Assembly: GCF_945859705.1 (NCBI RefSeq)
Contig: NC_079134.1
Span: 155,159,718-155,223,717 of the forward strand
Reading direction: 5' to 3'
DNA from: Episyrphus balteatus
Lineage: Eukaryota > Arthropoda > Insecta > Diptera > Syrphidae
DNA length: 64,000 nucleotides
Shown here one piece after another: positions 36,828 through 47,990 of this stretch (position 1 is its first letter; every line of letters starts with the position of its first letter). Position numbers and translations under genes: made by a program. Under the pieces are notes generated by a model. The model saw nothing but the letters and a program-made list of their open reading frames with translations. It did no database searches and was not told the DNA's origin.

Positions 36828-37490
36828 ATGAATTCGTGTTTCGTGTGTGAGAAAACTTAAAGTGAAGGTGATGTTGTTTTTGTGAAACAAAAAGGTATTT
36901 TGTCACTCCTTAATGCCGCGATAAAAAGAAAAGATACAAAAAATGAGAAGTTTCTCACAGGAACTCAAAATGTTTCAATGCACCCAACTTGCTGGAAAAA
37001 TTACGTGAACCAAAGGATGATTGAAGCTGACTTGCGTAAAAAAAGGCTCAATTCAAGCCCAGCCCCAGATATTCAAGTTGAGCCAAACTTTTCTTACCAG
37101 ACAACATGTTTATTTTGCGGTGAGTACATTGAAGAACATTTTTATAAACATAAACAAGTAAAATTCGTGACTAGCAATTCCTTAAGAGACAAAATTATTG
37201 CCACTTTAACCAACCGTGGTGATGATAAGGCACAAGCTCTCTTGTCTCGTGTCATTGATTGCACTGATTTGTCCGTTGTTGGTGCACGATATCACATGAA
37301 GTGCATTTTTACCATGTATCATGAAAAATCGGATCAATCGGCAGGACGACCATTTTCGACTGGAATAGACGCGGCAATGGATGATATTTATTCTTATCTT
37401 GAAAAACATTCTGAAGAATGTCAATTCAGCCTTCGCTTTCTTTCAAAGCAAATAACTCAAGAACCAAAACCAACATTAACCAACAAATAG
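36828..37490 (+). pseudogene. Broken zinc-finger-like ORF captured in a transposon
   Basis: ATG at 36828 begins MNSCFVCEKT and meets TAA at 36858-36860; the same frame then stays open to 37490. After the stop, counting from the GTG codon at 36882, the frame shows a HPTC motif (H34, C37), a CLFC motif (C76, C79) and a RYHMKC motif (H138, C141). These make two probable zinc-binding C-x2-C...H-x2/3-C units, the first spanning the stop. The last codons run into the right inverted arm, so the C-terminus is truncated. Similar Cys/His-rich proteins of unknown function occur in many arthropods; I cannot name the family. A non-repetitive leader-like region lies upstream (36600-36827). Probably dead unless the stop is bypassed. 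Confidence 0.55.
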
Positions 37491-38746
37491 ACCCCCCCTC
37501 CAGTACGATTTTTTTCTTGTCTCAACTCAACTTACTCGAATCACCCTGTTTTTGCAAATTTTTTTTTATTGAATTTTTGTTTTAGTGAGGAAACGGCAAC
37601 TCGGACAAAAAAACTTAGTATGAGACAAACATAGATAATTAGTAGCTCTTTAACTTTTATAACAACAATTTTTTAATAAAAGTTTGAAAAAAAAAGTTAT
37701 GGTGAATATAAAAAATAAGTGAGCATAGCATTTTACGAAATTCATTATAACTCCTAAATGGTAGGTTTTAGAATAAAAACTTACTTAACATTTTTTGTGG
37801 GAAATAAAATTTGCTACAACTTTGTCTCATAACATTTTTCTCTAAGACCAAAACTAGCCGAACTACAAGCGATAGTCGCAAAACTGTTCAAAACAAAATG
37901 GCGGCCAAAGTCGTCCAGACATTTGTTCGGAAAATGGGGGGTTTAGTTCCTGTACTAGTGTACTTTCATATTTTTAGTCCGAATTGCAGTTGCGAATTAT
38001 TTCTCAGACCTCCATACAACCAAATCTAAAATGACTGGACTATTCTATTCCTGCCATAAACACAAAAAAAGATATTAAAACTCCTCAAAAAACTAAGCTG
38101 CAAGTATTTATGATAAACTTTTGTATGGGCTCGACACACTGTGCTACGATTGGATTTTGTATTTATTTTACGAGAACCGTAGAAAATTTCCTATACGAAT
38201 AGAAGAGTCATGCATGATAAGGCCGATTGACAAGATAGATGACAAAACATAATAGATCGTAAATTCGGAATTTTCGTTAAATCGTAAAAAATAAATGAGC
38301 GATAAAAATGTGAGGTCTACTAAAATTCTTTAAACAAATTGGGAATACACTTTGACAGCTATAACTATCTTAACTATCGAGACATTGCTCCAGAATTTTA
38401 AATACAAACAAATTAAAAATGTTTTAAAATGCTAACCTAAAATTAGATTTTTATAGAATCAAATAATTGTCTACATTTAATGAGTGATGCATACTACTTC
38501 TTTTGTATACAAACATATGTTTGGTTAGAAATGAAAAAAACCCTGATTTAAGCTTAAACTTGCGTGAAAAGCTTAAAAAAGTGGAAAACGTTCAGAAAAT
38601 CTAATTCTAATTGAATACCTGAGTTTTAATTGAGTCTTAAATAGTTGGTTTTACCTTATCATTTTTGGTATATTCATTGAATATGTCAAATACTTTTTTT
38701 CCCAAAAATCATTAAAGATTTTCCACATCACTTCACATATGTATAT

Positions 38747-39248
38747 TAGGGTGTGTCAAAATGCTAAAGAAATTTTCAAATGTAATAGCTTTTAAAAGTT
38801 GCATTACTTATCAAAAATAAATCCAGCGTTTACAATTTTCATTTTAATTAATATCTTTCGCTCGCTCAAAATATAGGAAGAATTCGAAGAAATTTGAATT
38901 TTTAGAGATTTTTGAAATATATTTTTTTTTTTAATTTCGCCGGTTGAATACAAAAATAAATATATTAAATATATATCTTTATAAGAAAAAACTTTTAAGC
39001 TTATATTTGTTGGAATTGAACACTTAGTAAAGAAGCTGCGAAACAATATGTGAAGAAAAAAAATAATTTTTTCATATACAATCGTTTTTTCCTAACAACT
39101 TCAACCGATTTGAGCGAGCCAAAGACGAACGATATTATAATTTTTTTTTTACATATTATTAAACCTTAGACCAAATAAAACTTTTGGCCACTATTACATT
39201 GCAAAATTAGGGTACTTTTTTTCGGCCATACAAAAGTGACACACCCTA
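38747..39248. mobile_element. hAT-like MITE, 502 bp
   Basis: Termini TAGGGTGTGTCA and TGACACACCCTA are exact inverted complements, flanked by a perfect 8-bp duplication ATGTATAT (38739-38746 and 39249-39256). An 8-bp duplication with TAGGG-type ends fits the hAT superfamily. The interior is AT-rich and has no transposase. Confidence 0.88.
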
Positions 39249-39428
39249 ATGTATATTCGTGTGGAGAATTATTTTATTAAAGTTTTAAACATAATCGACC
39301 ACCATTAATTAATTAAGTTGGAAATGTTCTCTTCCAATATTATTCGCTTCAAAGAACTGTTTACCTGTGCAAATCAATTTATTTATTAATTTCCGTACAC
39401 GTGTTTGACCTGCTGTGCTGGTCAATAA

Positions 39429-40378
39429 CACTGGTCAACAAGGTTTTTGTTACAGACACCAAGATATAATTTTCTATAGGTTTTTTGGTGTGCTGAGCTT
39501 GAATCCGAAGTCAGAACAATTCTATCACATCACGTTTTTGAGATAATCCCGTTAGAAAATCGAAAATGCCGCTTTTTACCAGTTTTCGAGATTATTTCTT
39601 AGCTGTTGGTTATTTGTTTTAAATAAATTTGTAACGGTTTCTAATAGAACTAAATCTTGTCTTTCTAAATTTGTTTAAATCTTTTAAATATCTCTTTTCT
39701 TCTTTGAGAAATCTGAAATTGAAATCAACGTGTTTGGTATATTTCATGTTTATTTGCTTTTAATAGCAAATCTCGAAATGTTCTTTGCCAATCGCTTTCA
39801 AATTTTGACACAACGTTTCATTTACATTCCAGTAAGTTCTTATCTTGTTTTTAACAAGAAAAAAATTATATTTTTCTCACTGGTAATTATTTAGAATAAC
39901 TATCTGACACGGCCACGCTTTGATGAATCTCACAGCAATTCAAAACCTTCGCAAACATAAAAACTTGCAGGATTCTAAATGGAACGTTATGTAAATTTGA
40001 AAGCGATTGGCAAAGAACATTTCGAGATTTGCTATTAAAAGCAAATAAACATGAGATATACCAAACACGTTGATTTCAATTTCAGATTTCTCAAAGAAGA
40101 AAAGAGATATTTAAAAGATTTAAACGGATTTAGAAAGACAAGATTTAGTTCTATTAGAAACCGTTACAAATTTATTTAAAACAAATAACCAACAGCTAAG
40201 AAATAATCTTGAAAACTGGTAAAAAGCGGCATTTTCGATTTTCTAACGGGATTATCTCAAAAACCTGATGTGATAGAATTTTTTTGACTTCGGATTCGAG
40301 CTCAGCACACCAAAATCCTATAGAAAAGTATACCTTGGTTTCTGTAACAAAAAAAAAGTTTAATTTTGTTGACCAGTG
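39429..40378. mobile_element. CACTGGTCAACAA foldback element, best full copy
   Basis: 950 bp, ends CACTGGTCAACAA and TTGTTGACCAGTG, flanked by TAA (39426-39428 and 40379-40381). The two arms, about 390 bp each, are roughly 90% complementary over their whole length, with an unrelated core containing CGGCCACGCT. The 3-bp TAA duplication fits PIF/Harbinger-type insertion, but the long arms are unusual. Non-coding. Confidence 0.85.
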
Positions 40379-42802
40379 TAATTTAATATTTGACTTCATA
40401 ATAATTCCAAAATAAGTAGAACGCACATAATTTCCATACAAAGTCCATAGAACCTCAAAATTGTTGCCATTAAATTAAATATTAGCACAAATTGATTTTA
40501 AATATGCAAAGAATGCAAAAGAAGCAAATCCAGACATCAAACAGAGTCTCGAATGCCATTAAGGCATCAATCAAAATGTCGAGTTTATATTTTTCCATAT
40601 TTTTTGAGTTCCTTCATTCTTCTTATTTTTATTTTTTTTAATATTTTGTTTATCAGCACCTGTTTACGTTTGAAAAAAAAAAATGTCATAATTTACCTCT
40701 TGCACTCTCACATAAAGATTTTGATCTTTTAAGTATATTTACCATCGACTAAAAAGAAAAAATGAAATTTAACTTAAAATCGATATTTTATTACTCGAAG
40801 ATAAATTTTTGTTTTCCCTGTCAGACATTCCCAAGTGGTTCTACTGTCAACACTTCTTGGAAAAGTATTTTGCTAGTATTTTCTACTCATATAAAATATG
40901 TTGTTTATTATGTTCTTATAATTTGTTTGTAACTTAAAAACTTTCATATAACATTTTGAATTTCAAATGCAATGAACTTTCAACTTAAAGTATAGAAGAC
41001 ACATATTAAGTGCATATCAAGTTGGATTCTTAATAGTTTTTTCTGTCGTCCTTTTTTTCTCCTTCCGACAAACACTAGCTCCTTTAACTATGCAAAATTA
41101 TATTTCTTCTTTTGAAACAGTTATGATGATGCACTGGAATAATATAAAAGTATTTAAAAAAAAAAAAAAAACATTTTCAAGAAATTTGAACTTTAAATTG
41201 TCGACACTTGTTACATGAGTGGGTATTTTCCTTTTGGCGTTTTTGTTTGTAGTTTTTTTTTTTCTTCTTGTTTTTTTGATTATTATTCTTTATGGCGCAA
41301 AAGTACCTACTCTACGCTATGGAAAGCTTCAAAAGAAAATGAGTTATGAAGGAACTTTTGTTCAAGTGCGCTTGGGGATTTATAAAGCCAGTTCTTTTGA
41401 TATGAATTAAGAGCTTTGCAATCATTATTGCAAAAAGAATGCAAAATATTGTAATTAAGTATTAAAAGTGCAATCATATTTATTATGTAAGTTATTAATC
41501 ATTGTATGCTTTTAGGCGATGTGAGTTGATAAAGAAGAATTTTGCTTTGTATTTTTACTAGTCTCTCTTTAAATTTTAAATTTATTTTTTTTACATGCGT
41601 ATGCATTTGTTAAATAAAATGGAAGTTGAGATAAAAATCAATACAATGATAGAGAATGTGAAAGAAGTCCGTCTGTTTGTCAGTCAGTCTATATAAGTAA
41701 TTTTCAGCCTCGATTGAAACGGTTTTTTTTTTAAACACCCCAACAGAATATTTTTAATTTAAAATTCTTTAAACATGTTTTAAACTAACGAGCTATAACA
41801 CAGGTCGACAAAAATCAAAATATTTTTTGTGCTTGGGTTTAATTTGCACTTTTTGGATTTATGGTAAACCAAAACAATAGATAATCACCCTTTCCCCTCC
41901 TAAGATTTGCTTTTGTAGTGTTGGAAGCAAAAATACAATTTTCATACCCTGTGAGCCTAACTCCAGTTTTATGAGCTATAGTGCAAGAACCGTGCATTGT
42001 ACAAAAAAAACTGTGAAGGTATAAAATGTAGATAATTTAAAGTTCTACATTTTTGCTAAAGCACTTTATTCGACTTAAATCATTAGAAAAAAGTTATGAT
42101 GAATAAAAGGCTTTTTTGGTCTGAAAACTCCCGTTTTGTTGAGTTAAAACTGTAATATTTTTTTATCTAACTTCAACTTTGGAAACATTTATTCTTTTTT
42201 GAAAACTGCAATGCCGGGACATATTTTAAAAATAATAAACCAGAGTCACACTATACAAATACTGTTCGTCTTGTTATTTTGAAATAAAAGTAAGAAATTG
42301 AGTTTTTATGAAACTTGGAACTGTTAATTAATTTGAAGAAAAATGGCGTATGAAATAAGAAATATTTTTATTAATTAATTGTTTCTTATTGTTAGGTAAT
42401 GTTTTAGTGAAAGAATCGTAAAAAAAAAATCAATTATGGGCAGAGGAACCAAAATACTGTTGCAAAGTAGGGATTTTTAGAAATTTCACAAGAACTGCAT
42501 ATTTAATCGAAAACCTCAAGTATTTGGGATGAACAAGTTACCAATTTTTGAAAGATCTAAAGTTGGCCTAACCGCACATTTCGTTTGGTCCATTACTTTT
42601 TAGACACCCTGCATATGCAACAAAATAATAAAAATACTATGCAAACAAATTAATTTAATTTTTCAATAAATAAATAATTTCAATATAAACTAGTTTGGCT
42701 ACTGTTTGGATACAGTTATTTTTGTAAGCAATTATTTTTGTATAATAAAAATACCATCGGAGTGAATTACTTTTACCATAAATATTGACAATAGAAGGTA
42801 TC

Positions 42803-43190
42803 ATATCGCACCCTCAGTGCAAAAGAGCGAGAACTCAAAAAAGTTCATTTCGAGAAAACTCTTCTGCAAAATAAATACTGACTCTAAACTTTCCCCTATA
42901 ACTTTCCATGGGACAGCAATTTCCATAATGTCAAAGCTCTATTACAAGAACCATTATGTTTATTTTGTAGTTTTAATAAATTTATTTTTTAAAATTGTTT
43001 AAATTAGGAAACAGTTCGACTTTTAATATAGTAGGAATTGGATAAAAACAGTCATAATCTTTCGAATTTTTCGTTTACGTTAACAACAGCCCTTCAAAAG
43101 AAAGATAATTTAAAAAGCAACATTTCCTCATCATTATCTCAAAAATGTCATTTATTGACTTATCGCTTTTTTGCACTGAGGGTGCGATAT
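42803..43190. mobile_element. 388-bp inverted-repeat element, nested
   Basis: Ends ATATCGCACCCTCAGTGCAA (42803-42822) and its complement TTGCACTGAGGGTGCGATAT (43171-43190). No certain target duplication. Short frames inside are not credible genes. Confidence 0.6.
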
Positions 43191-43519
43191 AATGCCTCAA
43201 GCTCAAATCTGACAAAAATTCGAATAAAACGAAAATTTCGATTTAATTTTTCTTTTTTCTTCTTAAATTTTTTGATTTTTTTTTTTAATTTGAATATGAA
43301 AACAGCATTAATATGAAGAAAATAAAACAAAAATCAGCCAAATTGGTTAAGACGTTCTCGAGTTTTTGCCAAAATTACGCACGACAATTTTTGTAAAAGA
43401 CAGATTTACTTGAATACTGGAAATTGCTCTGCTGACATCAAAAGCAAATTTAAAAAAAAAAATAAAAAATATTTTCCAGATGAGAATCAATATATCTATC
43501 ATAATTTCATAGTCACAAC

Positions 43520-43782
43520 CATAAACAAAAAATACCAAGACTGGAAACTTTCGTACGTCTTTCCCCCCGAAGCCCTTTTGTGTACAGTGCTGTCTGTGAA
43601 TATATGTGAAAGCCACCACGTTGGTAAATGACGTTAACACGCACACATTTATAGACTCACGACATTCACCACACATTTGACACGAACACAACGATAGGTT
43701 CACGACATTCACCACACCTCGCAGCTTGTAGGCAAACGTCAGTTGACCGCCGAGTTTCCAGTCTTGGTATTTTTTGTTTATG
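43520..43782. mobile_element. 263-bp MITE with 30-bp termini and 8-bp duplication
   Basis: Perfect 30-bp inverted termini (43520-43549 and 43753-43782) beginning CATAAACAAAAAATACC, flanked by the exact 8-bp duplication GTCACAAC (43512-43519, 43783-43790). Inside are two direct copies of CACGACATTCACCACAC (43658-43674 and 43701-43717). The 8-bp duplication fits hAT or P superfamilies; the 30-bp CA-starting terminus is closer to P. No coding capacity. Confidence 0.88.
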
Positions 43783-46703
43783 GTCACAACTCAAGCACAA
43801 ATTTCGTGTTGACCTGTGTAATCTATTCAATAGGTACTTTCAGTTTTTTTCCAACAAGATTGTGGTAGTGGAGAGTTTTTGTTCAACAGTTAATTTTTAG
43901 AAAAAAAAAAAAATTGGAAACTAAAAACAGCTGAAAGGATATCAACATAACTATTTGACTAAACTTGTCATTGTTTCAATATTTCTTCCTCACGAATATT
44001 CAAAAATAAAAACAAATACCTACGAAACCATACAAAAATTTGAACTCACTAATAAAAATCGATTTTTTTGTTTCAACCGAAAATTGCTTAAGGATAAAAC
44101 ACAACATACAATCATACAATGGCAGACGACGATGTTTCTAAACTAAAAAATTTTCTTTCAGACAGAAAACAAACAAAAATATAAATTTTATTTTCTCTCA
44201 TGGATGGACTCCACAGCCACACTCGACACAAAACTCGACACAATGTAGATTTCTACTGTCAAGTTGTTGTCATTGTTTGCATGTATTTGTTTTGGCTATA
44301 TGCGTTTACAAAAATTCCTGGAAAAATAAATAAAATATAAAATAAAAATGTTGGTAATGCCAAATGGATAGGATAAATATTTTGACTGAAATTGTATGTC
44401 ATTTTATTTTATTTTTTTTTTGTTTGTGATATGTGTAGAATTGGCTTAGTTGTGAGTCAGCATTCAATTTATTTGAATTTTCAAAATTATTTTATTATTT
44501 TATTTTTTTTTTTGTTGTTTCTGTAAGTTTATTGACAGCGAATATTTTATTTACATTTTGAATCCATGAATGTGTGTATAAAATTTGACGTGTGCTCTTA
44601 CCTGTTATTTTCAAAAAAAAAAATTGTAATACAATTTAAGGATGTCATTGTACGAGTACAGACAGCAACACAACATGGATGTGGATATTATCTCGTTTAT
44701 TAAAATTGTGTTCACCTGAGTGTAACATTAAATTGGATATTATATTAAGCCATTTCAAAAGTTATATATGTATAAATCCTTGAGGATTTGTAACATTTTT
44801 TTTTTCATAGAGAAAATATCACGTTATCCTTTCAGTAACGATAAAGATTATTTAAAAATATAAAAAGCTCAAAAGGTTCAAAACTGTTCATCACAAAAAT
44901 CTTCTTATAGATTTTAAAAGTATATATGTACTTTTTATCTATGACCTGAATTGAAATCCAATAAAGACAATATCAAAACTGAAATAAGGCAAAACATTTA
45001 TAAGAAAAAATTAGTTTGAGGTTACAATAAAAAAAAAATCCATGAATTTCTTCATGACAGACTCTATGACGCAGGTTTATTAGAATACACTCTAATTGGC
45101 TTTTAAAATTCAATAAAACATTTGAAAACAAAAACAAACAAAATTAATTTGTATATAAAATATCATTAATTCTAACTTCTAAAACAATCAACACCTTCAT
45201 TTGGTAAAAAAAAATTCAATGTGTATTATTTTTTCTAAAGAAAAATTAAATAAATTTAAATTTTCCAAACTAAATATAAATTAATTTAATAAATCCATCG
45301 TTAACACAAGAAAACATTTGTATTTACTCCATAGAAAAAAAAAATCATAGACAATAAAAAAGATGAAATCAGCGTGGCTTCATTTGAATTTTTTGGCAAT
45401 TCTTTTCTATTTAAAATTCCTTTAAATAAAAAATGTATTGCAGGTGTGGGATTTTACTCATAAAAGTTAAGTCAGAAAAAACTTTTTCCTTTTAAATAAT
45501 GCTTAATTGACCTTATTCACAATTAAAAAAGTTTTGTAATTCGCTAAAATATTCATATTTCTAGGAGTTTTCTCATGAATATAATTTTTGTTAGAAACCA
45601 TTTCAGAAAAATAAATTTAAAAACAAATTTGATGCTTGTTTAATTTTCTATAGAAAAATCAATTCAATATAAATCTGTTTAGAATATTAAAAAAAAATAC
45701 ATTTTACAAAAACCTCGTTATCAGTCATATTTTGAGTTTCAAGAAGAAAAGATATGAATAATTCAATACTTTCTAATTCATTTATGTAGTTTAAAAAATA
45801 AATCCTTTTCAAGCATAAATTTCATTTAATACAATTTTACCACGGTTTTGAAAATCCTTATCACCCAACTGTTCGAATAACCTTGTTTATATTTATTTTC
45901 ATTTTGAATAAAGAAAAAGATTATGATCGTTATTGAGCTTGATATATTATAACCTCCGGAAGAGGATGCATTTAATGTAAGCAAGAGAAATAAAGAAGGA
46001 AATCACTCTATGTTGTTGATACCAAATCAATATTCAACATTTGTTTCTATAAATTTTCTTAGAAATCCTTCATCCAATATAGAGCGATTGCATGTTAAAA
46101 GGATATTTGCTTAAAAAATTAATAACAACTGATAGCTGATATTTGAAATAAATTCAACTATCAGAGGAAGTACATAGTTATTGGTATAGTTTTCGATATC
46201 ATAGGGGATTGTACAAGGTTAGTGGAAATTCTAAAACAATTTTTGCTATGCTGCTTAAATGGTAACGGAAGCAAAAGTTAAACTGGAAATAAATAGGTAA
46301 AGTTTTTCGATAGGGGAATACCAACCATACCAACCAACGTGACCATGAAAATTAAGTTTAACCTCAGAGATTCTATGGCTTGGCATGTGTATTGGATTAT
46401 GTTTCATTTTAAAAATGAATTGTTAGAAAATTTAGTTTATACAATTTAAAACTTAGTAACTCTTTAATTTTAGATTAAGCGGAATTATTGACATTTTTTT
46501 GTTAAACTTTTCTTTAACACAATACTAAATATATTCATTTAAGCCTTGAAATATAAACTATTTTATAGTAAACTACTGTCAAGTTTGTCTCATTTTTTCG
46601 CCAACCAATGATTGCAAAATACGATGCATTCTAAGGTTCTGTTATTTTGAATTAGTCAACTGCTTTGTGAGAAGTCTTGAAAAAAACATTTTTGACGAAA
46701 AAA

Positions 46704-46875
46704 TTGAGTTGGCCTTATTTCACTTATAGTAAAGTGAAATAAGACCAACTCGGCTTTATTTCTCAACAAAAGTTGGCTTTATTTCACTTTCTGAAAGCGA
46801 AATAATACACAACTTTGAAAAGTCGAGAAATAAAGGAAATTTTTAAAAGTTGGCGTTATTTCACTTGGCACCACA
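46704..46875. repeat. Palindromic TTATTTCACTT repeats
   Basis: A short hairpin with about 20-bp arms (GAGTTGGCCTTATTTCACTT and its one-mismatch complement) is followed by two more partial copies of GTTGGCxTTATTTCACTT within 170 bp. No terminal structure or coding potential; probably part of an old element. Confidence 0.55.
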
Positions 46876-47119
46876 AAAATTAGCAAATGAAATCCAGTAC
46901 AAATCGAGTTGTGTTTGAAAAAGAACAAAATACCAATCTGGTGTACGAAGTTCCTTTTCACTTTTTAAAGGACTAATATTCCAAAAAAATAACTGTGGAA
47001 CCAGGTTCAAAGTAGTTAGAGTGAAGCCTTTCAAGTTGTGATTTATAGTGGTAACTGATGCATCTCAGTCAAATTTATCCTAAAATGATTCCTTTCAATT
47101 TTAAAACGAATGTATAAAT

Positions 47120-47990
47120 ATACGAAAAGAAATAAATTATTGTTAGCCCATTGTAAACAACTTATAAAAGGAATATGAATAAAAAAAAAATCAAAAACTC
47201 AATTTTGTCGCTTCTTTATGGCGTTTTCGATTGGCAGTCCGGAAGCGTCCGGAATCATTCTGAAAAAATTTTATTCACACAAAACTGTCAGTTTTGTACG
47301 AATAAAACGCTTTCAGAATGATTCCGGACGCTTCCGGACTGCCAATCGAAAACGCCATTAGTTAAATCTTGGATCTGGCGAATCAGGCTTTCACAAATAT
47401 TTGGTACTGAATTTTGTAATGCGGTTCTTAAATTCTATTTTTTTTATCGCAAGTTTGAATTTTGTACAAGAAAGGTGTAGTTTTGACAGTTTAAAAATAT
47501 AAAAACGAGTTTTGAAAAATGTTGTTTATATCAAAATAATCAAGTTATTACAAAAAAACAACAAAATTAAAAATTGACAGTTATTTTTACCGTGGAAAAA
47601 TAAATTTTTCATCAATATCTACTAGCCCATATAAATATATGAAAAAAAATTAAATTATTGTAAGCCCATTGTAAAGATCTTATAAAAAGAATATGAATAA
47701 AAAAAAATTCAAAAACTCAATTTTGTTGCTTCTTTAATTAAATCATTGATCTAGCGAGTCAGCCTTTCACAAATATTTTGCTCTTTAAACTCTGATTTTT
47801 TTCTTAGTTTTTTTAGATTTTAAAATTTATATTTTAAAGATCACAAAAGTTTGGATTTTATGCAAAAAAGGTTTAGGTTTGTTGTTAATATCAAAATAAT
47901 CTATAGAAAATCGTGTTTAACCATAAAAATTAAAATTTACAATTATTTTAACTGTGAAAAAATAAATTTGTCATCAATATCTACTAGCCT
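47120..47990. repeat. Tandem duplication with one interrupted copy
   Basis: Two diverged copies lie about 518 bp apart. They share TAAATTATTG, AGCCCATTGTAAA, GAATATGAATAAA and CTTTCACAAATATTT in the same order, and a third partial copy continues near 47940-47985 (TCATCAATATCTACTAGCC). The first copy is longer only because of the 139-bp MITE at 47219-47357. Confidence 0.75.
47219..47357. mobile_element. 139-bp PIF/Harbinger-like MITE with TTA duplication
   Basis: Termini of about 46 bp begin TGGCGTTTTCGATTGGCAGT and are perfectly inverted, with TTA on each side (47216-47218, 47358-47360). The second copy of the local duplication, near 47740, has CTTCTTTAATTAAATC with no insert, so it preserves the empty site and confirms a 3-bp duplication. 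Non-coding. Confidence 0.9.

Larger units (their letters stand above)
33986..38042. mobile_element. 4.1-kb inverted-repeat transposon carrying a gene fragment
   Basis: Arms of about 550 bp (33986-34533 and 37486-38042) are near-perfect inverted complements, with ends TAGTCCAGTCA and TGACTGGACTA; TA may be the target duplication. The interior contains a nested foldback element (34930-35883) and a zinc-finger-like coding fragment (36828-37490) that stops as it runs into the right arm. No transposase is seen, so it is non-autonomous. The right arm has about 25 bp of extra sequence near its end (38008-38033). Confidence 0.8.
41799..43818. mobile_element. 2.0-kb element with CACAGGTCGACA ends
   Basis: Ends CACAGGTCGACAAAAAT and its imperfect complement ending GTTGACCTGTG, flanked by TAA on both sides (41796-41798, 43819-43821). 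The first subterminal block (a GTGCTTGGG motif) also has its complement near the right end. Two separate inverted-repeat elements lie inside (42803-43190 and 43520-43782). The ends resemble the CACTGGTCAACAA family, so it is probably a relative. No transposase frame is recognisable. Confidence 0.65.

Noticed and set aside
43347..43787. 146-codon minus-strand frame
   Set aside because: It crosses the 43520-43782 MITE and its flank; no recognised motif.
44119..44184. Short frame starting MADDDVSKLKNFLS in good start context
   Set aside because: Only 21 codons, ends without a donor, and no link in phase to the RGK exons.
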